This document shows, in pieces, positions 1-5,561 of a stretch of 9,515 bases of DNA (positions within the stretch are counted from its first letter, which is position 1; each line of letters opens with the position of its first letter). Made by a program: the position numbers and the translations under genes. The notes under the pieces are model-generated. The model was not told the DNA's origin, ran no database searches, and saw only the letters and a list, made by a program, of their open reading frames with translations. Source of the DNA: an uncultured Brevibacterium sp. (GTDB taxonomy: Bacteria; Actinomycetota; Actinomycetes; Actinomycetales; Brevibacteriaceae); contig CABTZE010000076.1 of NCBI GenBank assembly GCA_902489215.1, positions 1 through 9,515 of the forward strand. Reading direction: 5' to 3'.

Positions 1-1166
1 GATTCACGCAGGTCGGACACCATGGGGCGTTTGTCGGTGCGCTGTTCGGACGAACGGTTCAGCTGGGACAGCGCGATGACGGGAACTTCGAGTTCTTTGG
101 CCAGCAGTTTGAGCGAACGGGAGAATTCGGAGACTTCCTGCTGGCGTGATTCGACGCGCTTGCCGGAGGTCATGAGCTGCAGGTAGTCGATGACGACCAT
201 TTTGAGGTCGTGCTGCTGTTTGAGCCTGCGGCACTTGGCGCGGATTTCGGTGAGCGCCATGTTCGGGGAGTCGTCCATGTACAGCGGGGCGTCGTTGATG
301 CGTCCCATGGTGTTGGCCAGGGTGGTCCAGTCGCGGCTCTGATCGAGGTCGCCGTGGCGCAGGGCCTGCAGTGGGATGCCGGATTCGGCTGAGAGCAAGC
401 GCATGGTCAGTTCCTGCCGACCCATTTCCAGCGAGAAGATGACGGTGGTCTGGCTGTTGTGGATGGCGGCGGAACGGGCGAAGTCCAGGGCGAGTGTCGA
501 TTTGCCCATACCGGGGCGGGCGGCGATGACGATCATCTGTCCGGCGTGCAGGCCGTTGGTGAGTTCGTCGAATTCGTAGAAGCCGGTGGGCACACCGATG
601 GTGTCGCCGTCGTGGGCGCCGGAGCGCTCGATTTCTTCGACCGTGGGTCCCAGCACTTCTGACAGCCGCACGTAGTCTTCCGATGCGTTGCGTTCGGTGA
701 CGGAATAGATTTCGGCCTGTGCCCGGTTGACGAGGTCTTCTGTGTCGCCTTCTGCGTCATAGCCCATCTGCACGATGCGGGTGCCGGCTTCGACGAGTTT
801 GCGCAGCATGGCCTGTTCGCGAACGATGTTCGCGTAGAAGCCGGCGTTGGCTGCCGTGGGCACGGACGAAATGAGGGTGTGCAGGTAGGCGGGCCCGCCG
901 ATCCGGGCGATGGAGCCGGCTTTGGACAGGGCGTTGGCCACGGTCACGGCGTCTGCTGGTTCGCCAGCCGCGTAGAGGTCGAGGATGGTGTTGTAGATGG
1001 TTTCGTGCGACGGGATGTAGAAGTCGTCGCCGCGCAGGAGTTCGACAACGTCCGCAATTGCGTCCTTTGACAGCATCATGCCGCCGAGCACGCTGGCTTC
1101 GGCGTCACGGTCTTGCGGTGGTGTGCGCAGACCGGCGTCTGCGTGTTCCCATGTGTTGTCGGCCAT
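1..1166 (-). CDS. dnaB: Replicative DNA helicase DnaB (3' end missing at window edge)
   Basis: DnaB is the hexameric ATP-driven helicase that unwinds DNA at the replication fork. The frame runs open from an ATG at 1164-1166 to the left edge and gives 388 residues of a family usually about 450-460 long, so roughly the last 70 residues lie outside. The N-terminal domain begins after a short tail (PPQDRDAEASVLGGMML, about residues 16-32). The RecA-like domain carries a clear Walker A, RPGMGKST (residues 217-224, Lys222), and a Walker B strand, MVVIDYLQLM (Asp327). The visible end, RPMVSDLRE, is the conserved stretch before the missing C-terminus. A strong Shine-Dalgarno (GGGGAGAAGGA) sits just upstream of the ATG and decides the start. 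The gene follows the permease gene after 135 bases and has its own candidate promoter, so it is probably not part of the catabolic operon. No intein interrupts Walker A, a known intein site in some actinobacterial DnaB proteins. Identity is near certain. Confidence 0.97.
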   Translation of the reverse strand, partial: MADNTWEHADAGLRTPPQDRDAEASVLGGMMLSKDAIADVVELLRGDDFYIPSHETIYNTILDLYAAGEPADAVTVANALSKAGSIARIGGPAYLHTLISSVPTAANAGFYANIVREQAMLRKLVEAGTRIVQMGYDAEGDTEDLVNRAQAEIYSVTERNASEDYVRLSEVLGPTVEEIERSGAHDGDTIGVPTGFYEFDELTNGLHAGQMIVIAARPGMGKSTLALDFARSAAIHNSQTTVIFSLEMGRQELTMRLLSAESGIPLQALRHGDLDQSRDWTTLANTMGRINDAPLYMDDSPNMALTEIRAKCRRLKQQHDLKMVVIDYLQLMTSGKRVESRQQEVSEFSRSLKLLAKELEVPVIALSQLNRSSEQRTDKRPMVSDLRE

Positions 1167-1184
1167 CAGTCCTTCTCCCCTACG

Positions 1185-1200
1185 CGCGGGCTTCCCCGCG
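1185..1200 (-). other. GC-rich hairpin in the dnaB leader
   Basis: A perfect 6-bp inverted repeat, CGCGGG and CCCGCG, has a 4-base loop (GAAG on the minus strand). It lies between the candidate -10 element and the dnaB Shine-Dalgarno sequence. In the transcript it would form a short stable stem about 18 bases before the start codon. It might tune translation or protect the 5' end. It could also be chance in GC-rich DNA, and there is no U-run, so it is not a terminator. Confidence 0.4.
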
Positions 1201-1207
1201 GCTCACC

Positions 1208-1213
1208 ATCATA
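1208..1213 (-). promoter_or_regulatory. Candidate -10 element of a dnaB promoter
   Basis: On the minus strand this reads TATGAT, five of six matches to the TATAAT consensus. It lies about 41 bases upstream of the dnaB ATG, inside the 135-base gap after the permease gene. No convincing TTGACA-like -35 box stands 16-18 bases upstream. Weak -35 boxes are common in high-GC Gram-positive promoters. It is the best promoter candidate in this gap but rests on a single hexamer. Confidence 0.4.
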
Positions 1214-1250
1214 GGGCCACCCACTGACACGTCCGGTCCGGTCCTCTCAC

Positions 1251-1267
1251 GAGGTGGAGGGCACCTC
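1251..1267 (-). terminator. Possible weak terminator hairpin after the permease gene
   Basis: The inverted repeat GAGGTG-CCCTC-CACCTC (minus strand) begins about 35 bases after the permease stop codon and upstream of the candidate dnaB promoter. This is the right place for the end of the operon transcript. No T-run follows, so it is not a classical intrinsic terminator. It may only stabilise the 3' end of the message. Confidence 0.25.
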
Positions 1268-1301
1268 CCCTGCCCCGCCCGGTTGGGCTGGGGTCACCTG
1301 G

Positions 1302-2699
1302 TCAGCCGAGGAGCGCCATGACTCCGGGCACGCTCAGGATCGCCACGTAATAGGCCATGAAGAGCACGCCGGCGTGAATGCGAAGGACGCGAATGAGCAG
1401 ACCCGACAGCAACCCGACCGTCAGCACCACCACGAGCCCGAGAATTCCGCTTTCCCACAAGCTCACAGCAACGACCAGGCCGACAAACGCAGCGATAATC
1501 GCTTCGTGGCTGACCTTGGAGACGACGAACTTGGCCGCCGTGTGCGCGTAGCGCATTGAGAACGGGTAGGCGATAAGCGCGGCAGCGATAACGCCGATCA
1601 GTGCGAGGCCGAAGAACTCCCAGCTGGTCAGTGCGTCAGAGATGTTGTAGTGCTGACCGCTCTCCGCGTCAGTGTGGAAGACCGGCGGCGCGTTGAACAA
1701 CGGTGCCGCAGGGCCCGCGGAGACTGGGCTCAGAGGAAGACCAAACGCAATGAGCGGAATCATCGCTTCCGCGATGTAGGTGGATTCTGTTGTGCCGTTC
1801 TTTGCGGCAAGCACAGTTGTCAACCGCTGGTAGCCCTGCTTAATGCGGGAGCCGGCCAGTTCACCCATAAGGACTGTCATAGCCACGGGGGAGAAGACAA
1901 AGGTCGCCGACGATACGACTGACGTACTCACAGTTGCGAGCTTTTGCGTACGGTCGAGTTCTCTGAGTGGGTTGGGGAGCCATCCACTTCGCTTCTTTTC
2001 TCCCTGTTCTTCGGGCACGGGAGCGAGGTACACACGGGAGGGAGTTTCTCGTGCCATTTCTTTGCGGTTGAGCGGAACGGCCGCGCGCAGAAGGTCAAGC
2101 AGCATGGGGCCCGTAGCGATGCCGAGGAAGTAGCTGGTCGACACCGAGGTGTCGAAGGATCCCAGCCAGGCGTTGAGACCGAGAACGATCGCCGCAAAGG
2201 GAATGATTGCGAAGACTCCGGCCCATTTGCCTGCCGAAGCGTAGCCGATGCCGAATGCTGCAACGAGGAACAGCCACGGGGCAAGGTCGCCGATCAGTTC
2301 GCTGAAAGGCGACAGGACAAACGAGAACACCATTGCTGTGGGAACAGCGATGAAGGCAGAGATAATGGCGGCCGAGACGGCCTTGCGGAGGGCAACATGG
2401 GGCAGTCCCAGGGCCCGCATCTGGCGAGCTTCGTCCAATAGCGGGACAGCCATCGTGTCGCCGGGTATGCCCAGCAGCATCGTTGGAATCGCATGGGTCA
2501 TGTGTTTGGAGACGGCCGCTGCGAAGAAGAATGTCCAAACGCCAGCCGGAGGCACTCCAAGAAGGATGACAACAAGCGTCAGCGGAGCAATCGTTGCTGT
2601 TTCATCGGTTCCGGAGACGATGCCGATCAGCGAGAAAACGAGGGCGCCGATGAGCGCCATGAGGATCGCCAGCGGCAGATCCGCGAGGAGGAGTTCCAT
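1302..2699 (-). CDS. TctA-type permease of a tripartite tricarboxylate transporter
   Basis: This is a hydrophobic 465-residue inner-membrane protein resembling the large permease subunit (TctA, DUF112) of tripartite tricarboxylate transporters, which import carboxylates using the ion gradient. The N-terminal repeat has the family pattern: a GIVSGTDETATIAPLTL stretch where relatives have PGIGPATA..PLT, then TMLLGIPGDTMAVPLLDEARQMRALG, matching the NIPG...DGYPMARQG region. A second copy occurs in the C-terminal half (GTTESTYIAEAMIPLIAFGLP), the internal duplication expected of TctA. About ten to twelve membrane segments are apparent. The protein is slightly short (TctA is usually near 500) and the YYG and DGYP positions differ, so it is a divergent subfamily. 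Its start codon overlaps the stop of the upstream small gene by one base (TGATG), indicating translational coupling. From its neighbours I infer mevalonate or 3-hydroxy-3-methylglutarate as substrate. No binding-protein (TctC) gene is visible. Confidence 0.8.
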   Translation of the reverse strand: MELLLADLPLAILMALIGALVFSLIGIVSGTDETATIAPLTLVVILLGVPPAGVWTFFFAAAVSKHMTHAIPTMLLGIPGDTMAVPLLDEARQMRALGLPHVALRKAVSAAIISAFIAVPTAMVFSFVLSPFSELIGDLAPWLFLVAAFGIGYASAGKWAGVFAIIPFAAIVLGLNAWLGSFDTSVSTSYFLGIATGPMLLDLLRAAVPLNRKEMARETPSRVYLAPVPEEQGEKKRSGWLPNPLRELDRTQKLATVSTSVVSSATFVFSPVAMTVLMGELAGSRIKQGYQRLTTVLAAKNGTTESTYIAEAMIPLIAFGLPLSPVSAGPAAPLFNAPPVFHTDAESGQHYNISDALTSWEFFGLALIGVIAAALIAYPFSMRYAHTAAKFVVSKVSHEAIIAAFVGLVVAVSLWESGILGLVVVLTVGLLSGLLIRVLRIHAGVLFMAYYVAILSVPGVMALLG

Positions 2700-3169
2700 C
2701 AGCGTTCGCCTCCCTTGTCAGTGTTTGACTTTCGAGACTGCTCGAATTCCTCAAAGACGCTTGTCAGGCCTGCCTGCTCAAGCTCTCTGCGCGACATGTC
2801 GCTCGCGTCATCAAGTGAGCCCAGCCCCTTTGGGTCGGCGGCAAGCTCGGTCACAACGTTTTCGATTCGGCCGGCTTCGTCCGGTGTCTCGACGATCTCT
2901 CGGGCGGGCTTTGCAATCAGTGCGGTGACAAAGCCGGCTCCGAGACAGCCGACCAGCGAAGTCGCCAGTGACCACACGTGGACGAGATCGGGGTTGTCCA
3001 CAAACAGCCCGAAGAGGGCTCGTCCGCCGTAAAGGCCGATTAGGGCACCGATGACGCCGCAGAGGACCCCAACCAAAAGTGTTTTCGGGCGGACCGTGTC
3101 GTTCCACACGAGAAGGTAACCGCCGGGATCTCCTTGAGATGCGGCGGAATCAGACAGATTGCTACTCAT
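2699..3169 (-). CDS. Small two-helix membrane protein, probable transporter partner
   Basis: I do not recognise this 156-residue protein. It has a polar N-terminus (1-28), two hydrophobic segments (about 30-57, rich in Gly, and about 64-86) joined by a short loop containing DNPD, then a charged soluble tail (87-156) ending in KSNTDKGGER. The tail holds many Glu, Asp and Arg residues and is probably cytoplasmic and helical. The start is supported by GGAGC about 8 bases before the ATG. The gene follows the lyase gene after 40 bases and overlaps the permease start by one base, so the two are probably made in step. TctA permeases normally work with TctB, a four-helix protein of similar length. 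This gene occupies that position, but two helices and a long tail do not fit TctB well. I infer an accessory subunit or assembly factor of the permease. The reading frame is secure, the role is not. Confidence 0.75.
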   Translation of the reverse strand: MSSNLSDSAASQGDPGGYLLVWNDTVRPKTLLVGVLCGVIGALIGLYGGRALFGLFVDNPDLVHVWSLATSLVGCLGAGFVTALIAKPAREIVETPDEAGRIENVVTELAADPKGLGSLDDASDMSRRELEQAGLTSVFEEFEQSRKSNTDKGGER

Positions 3170-3209
3170 CGTTGAGCTCCAGATGTAATAGGTCGTCGAG
3201 CGTCAATGG

Positions 3210-4151
3210 TCAGGCAGTGAGCGCACGCTTAACAGCGGATGCGCTTGTGCTGCCTTTCTTTCGGTCGAACCAGTCAGTCGCTTCTGCGACTTTTCTGAGG
3301 TCTATATCGGTGTTGATACCTGCACCCTGCAGGAACCACAGCAGATCTTCCGTTGCCAGATTTCCTGTAGCTCCGGGGGCAAACGGGCAGCGACCCAACC
3401 CACCGGCAGAGGAGTCCACTTCGCGCACACCTGTGCGAATGGCAGCCGCCACATTCGCAAGCGCTTGTCCGTAGGTGTCATGGAAATGCACCGCGATGTT
3501 GGAAGGCGCAAAACCGGCTTCGTAGAGATCGTCAAGGAGAACTTCGACCTGGGCCGCGTGGGCAACGCCGATGGTGTCGGAGATGACGACTTTTTCGGCC
3601 CCCGCTTCGAGAAGGTCGGCCGATCGAGCAACAACTGCAGCTCGATCGACTTGCCCCTCCCACGGATCGCCGAAGCACATCGAAAGATAGGCGCGGCTGG
3701 GCACCCCGGCACTGCGCGCTTCGCTGACGACTTCCGCAGCCTGCTTGATGCTGTTGTCGGCACTTGTATTCATATTCGCCTGGGCGAAAGATTCAGTCGC
3801 CGAGGCGAATACGCCCACTGCATCGATCTGCGCATCCAGTGCACGTGCCAACCCTCTGAGGTTGGGAACAAGTGCCGTGAACTTCACACCGGGAGTACGC
3901 GGCAGCCCCTTTACAACAGCCTCGGCATCCGCCATCTGCGGAACCAGGTCCGGCCGGACAAACGAAGCCACTTCGATTGACTTCAGACCGGCATTGACGA
4001 GGTCAGTGCAGAAAGCAATCTTCTCTTCTGCGCTGGTCAGCGTTGATTCAGCCTGGAGTCCATCACGGGGGCCGACTTCGTGGACCGTAATTGGCTCAGC
4101 GAGCCATTCACCTGGCTGGGCGGTCACCGGGAAGGCATCCCTCTGCTTCAT
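3210..4151 (-). CDS. mvaB: Hydroxymethylglutaryl-CoA lyase
   Basis: This enzyme cleaves 3-hydroxy-3-methylglutaryl-CoA to acetyl-CoA and acetoacetate with a divalent metal in a TIM barrel. At 313 residues it has the family's normal length. The active-site motifs align with the human enzyme: EVGPRDGLQ (Arg29, Asp30, like Arg41 and Asp42), Glu60 in SIEVASF (like Glu72), HFHD (His222, His224, like His233 and His235), the cysteine loop GLGRCPFAPGATGN (Cys255, Asn264, like Cys266 and Asn275), and SDTIG at 191-195. The usual loop reads GLGGCP, so the Arg at 254 is a deviation. Its ATG overlaps the reductase stop by one base (TGATG), so it is translationally coupled to the enzyme that would supply its substrate. 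Together they match the mvaAB pair for mevalonate breakdown. A related HMG-CoA lyase-like activity on a longer branched substrate, as in leucine or terpenoid catabolism, cannot be excluded. Confidence 0.93.
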   Translation of the reverse strand: MKQRDAFPVTAQPGEWLAEPITVHEVGPRDGLQAESTLTSAEEKIAFCTDLVNAGLKSIEVASFVRPDLVPQMADAEAVVKGLPRTPGVKFTALVPNLRGLARALDAQIDAVGVFASATESFAQANMNTSADNSIKQAAEVVSEARSAGVPSRAYLSMCFGDPWEGQVDRAAVVARSADLLEAGAEKVVISDTIGVAHAAQVEVLLDDLYEAGFAPSNIAVHFHDTYGQALANVAAAIRTGVREVDSSAGGLGRCPFAPGATGNLATEDLLWFLQGAGINTDIDLRKVAEATDWFDRKKGSTSASAVKRALTA

Positions 4152-5422
4152 CAGCTGTCCTCTTCGCGAAGCTGTCGAAGTGCCTTCTCCGCCTCTTCTG
4201 CGCGAATATTGCCGGTTTCAACGAGCACCGCAGCCACGCGAGTGACTTCTTCGCCCTCAGCCCCTGCTGCTGACGCGAGGGTGCGGGCGTGCAAAGCCAT
4301 GTGTCCCTTCTGGATGCCCTCGTCTGCGAGTGCGCGAACAGCCGCGATGTTCTGGGAAAGGCCGACAGAAACAATCACTCGCGACAGTTCGTCTGCGGTC
4401 TCCACGCCGAGGACCTTCGTGTTGGCCTTGGCGACGGGGTTCGACTTTGTTGCGCCGCCGACGAGCCCAACGGGCATCGGCATCTCCAAGGTGACCGAAA
4501 GGTTCCCATCGGCGTCGCGCTCGAAGCGTGAGAGAGACTTGTAGATGCCGGATCGAGCAGCATAGGAGTGCGCGCCCGATTCGACCGCGCGGGTGTCATT
4601 CCCTGTAGCCAGCACAACAGCGCTTACACCGTTCATGATGCCCTTGTTGTGAGTGGCAGCGCGGTAGGCGTCTGCCTCTGCCAGTGCTGCAGCGTCAAGG
4701 ATCGACTCAACGACCTCTTCACCTCCGAGGTCCTCCGGCGACAGTACGGCACGCGCGGTGTACACGCGCTCAGTGGCGAAGTTGGAAAGAATCCTCATGA
4801 GGACGCGGCCGCCGGCAATCTTCTCAATGCTGGGCTTGAGAGCTTCTGCCATTGAGTTGACGGCGTTGGCGCCCATGGCGTCGCGCACGTCGACGATCAG
4901 ATGGACGACTACCTGAACTCCGCGTTCAGTTTCGACGATGCGCGCTTTGAGGTCTTCGCATCCCCCGCCGAACTTGACGAGGATTGGGTCAACCGAGTTT
5001 GCCTCTTCGATAAGGCCGCTCTTGGCTTCTTCCAGGCGAGCTCGGGCCGCATAGGGGTCCGAAACACCGATGACCTGAATCTGCGCGATCATCTTGGGCC
5101 CGGTGGAACTGGTGGTGAAGCCACCGTGTTTCAGGGTGTGGCGTGCAATGTTGGACGCCGCTGCAACAACCGAAGGTTCTTCAGTTGCCATGGGGACGAA
5201 TCGAGGCTGACCGTCAATAAGGAAGTTGACACCCAAACCAACCGGCACGCCGATGACGCTGTACACGTTTTCAATCTGTGAATTGGCCCGATCGATGGGC
5301 AGCGCGGGGCCGGCGTCGAGCACTTCGCGTGTTTCTTCATCGAGTCCGAGTTTCTCGGCAAGCGCATCGCGACGTTCCTGCGGCGTGAGTTCTCGGATTC
5401 CCGACCAACGAGCATCTGACAT
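4151..5422 (-). CDS. mvaA: Class II HMG-CoA reductase, probably degradative
   Basis: This enzyme interconverts mevalonate plus CoA and HMG-CoA with two nicotinamide cofactors. In mevalonate-eating bacteria it runs oxidatively with NAD+. The 423 residues match the class II form (428 in Pseudomonas mevalonii), without the membrane anchor of class I. Visible motifs: ENVYSVIGVP (51-60), EEPSVVAAASN with the catalytic Glu (81 or 82), GGGCEDL (152-158), VDVRDAMGAN (177-186), HNKGIMNG with Lys260, ATGNDTRAVE with Asp276, MPMPVGLVGGATK (314-326) and GHMALHAR with His374. By alignment from memory, Asp145 stands where Asp146 of the P. mevalonii enzyme selects NAD over NADP. A strong GGAGGT at 5430-5435, 7 bases before the ATG, fixes the start. 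It is the first gene after the inverted-repeat region and is coupled by TGATG to the lyase. No biosynthetic mevalonate gene is nearby, so breakdown is the better reading. Confidence 0.96.
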   Translation of the reverse strand: MSDARWSGIRELTPQERRDALAEKLGLDEETREVLDAGPALPIDRANSQIENVYSVIGVPVGLGVNFLIDGQPRFVPMATEEPSVVAAASNIARHTLKHGGFTTSSTGPKMIAQIQVIGVSDPYAARARLEEAKSGLIEEANSVDPILVKFGGGCEDLKARIVETERGVQVVVHLIVDVRDAMGANAVNSMAEALKPSIEKIAGGRVLMRILSNFATERVYTARAVLSPEDLGGEEVVESILDAAALAEADAYRAATHNKGIMNGVSAVVLATGNDTRAVESGAHSYAARSGIYKSLSRFERDADGNLSVTLEMPMPVGLVGGATKSNPVAKANTKVLGVETADELSRVIVSVGLSQNIAAVRALADEGIQKGHMALHARTLASAAGAEGEEVTRVAAVLVETGNIRAEEAEKALRQLREEDS

Positions 5423-5429
5423 TGTGCTG

Positions 5430-5435
5430 ACCTCC
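5430..5435 (-). promoter_or_regulatory. Strong ribosome binding site of the HMG-CoA reductase gene
   Basis: On the minus strand this reads GGAGGT, a near-perfect anti-16S match, 7 bases before the ATG at 5422. It is the strongest such site in the window. It implies high translation of the first gene in the catabolic operon, with the next gene coupled to it. Confidence 0.75.
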
Positions 5436-5455
5436 AGAGCGATTTCGGGCGCGCA

Positions 5456-5498
5456 GCAACACCACCGTTGCCGACTGGATGATGATGCTACGGCAACG
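5456..5498 (-). repeat. Nested inverted repeats in the reductase leader
   Basis: Two perfect 8-bp arms, CGTTGCCG (5466-5473) and CGGCAACG (5491-5498), flank a 17-base spacer. The core of the first arm, GTTGC (5467-5471), also forms a 5-bp inverted repeat with GCAAC at 5456-5460 across 6 bases. There are thus three spaced copies of one half-site upstream of the reductase gene. As DNA they could bind a dimeric regulator such as the GAF-PucR protein. As RNA they give two mutually exclusive hairpins just before the ribosome binding site. Which, if either, applies is not decided by the sequence. Confidence 0.6.
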
Positions 5499-5533
5499 CA
5501 GCACTCCCGGAAATGTGGATGAGCACCACAATC

Positions 5534-5541
5534 ACAATTGT
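5534..5541. promoter_or_regulatory. ACAATTGT palindrome, candidate operator half
   Basis: This is an 8-bp perfect palindrome in an AT-richer patch of the control region. The preceding bases hold a tandem repeat of CACAAT (5527-5532 and 5533-5538), the second copy overlapping the palindrome. It lies 5 bases from the longer GTGTGA/TCACAC palindrome. The cluster suggests a protein binding site or the edge of a promoter, but no clear -10/-35 pair is seen here. Confidence 0.35.
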
Positions 5542-5545
5542 TCGA

Positions 5546-5560
5546 GTGTGATGGTCACAC
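5546..5560. promoter_or_regulatory. GTGTGA-TGG-TCACAC palindrome, candidate operator
   Basis: This perfect 6-bp inverted repeat with a 3-base centre ends one base before the stop codon of the regulator gene and about 125 bases upstream of the reductase start. Its form (TGTGA, short gap, TCACA) is typical of a site for a dimeric helix-turn-helix protein. The gap is 3 rather than the 6 bases of CRP/GlxR sites, so it is not a standard catabolite-control box. The likeliest reader is the adjacent PucR-type regulator. A weak hairpin at the end of the regulator message is an alternative. Confidence 0.5.
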
Positions 5561-5561
5561 A

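Noticed and set aside
495..518. Possible intein site at the DnaB Walker A
   Set aside because: The motif RPGMGKST is continuous, so no intein is present at this position.
1944..2928. Long plus-strand open frames opposite the permease gene
   Set aside because: They have no recognisable domains, are rich in Arg, Ser and Gly as expected of antisense frames in GC-rich DNA, and lie over a clear TctA-type gene.
3170..3209. Internal promoter between the lyase and small membrane protein genes
   Set aside because: A TTGACG and a TATTAC are present on the minus strand but only 10 bases apart, too close for a sigma-70 type promoter.
4151..5422. Biosynthetic mevalonate-pathway reductase
   Set aside because: No HMG-CoA synthase, kinases, decarboxylase or isomerase gene is nearby, and the gene is coupled to a lyase that destroys HMG-CoA. 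Biosynthetic use is not excluded but is less likely.
5546..5560. CRP/GlxR catabolite-control site
   Set aside because: The half-sites TGTGA and TCACA are present but 3 bases apart; the known site needs 6.
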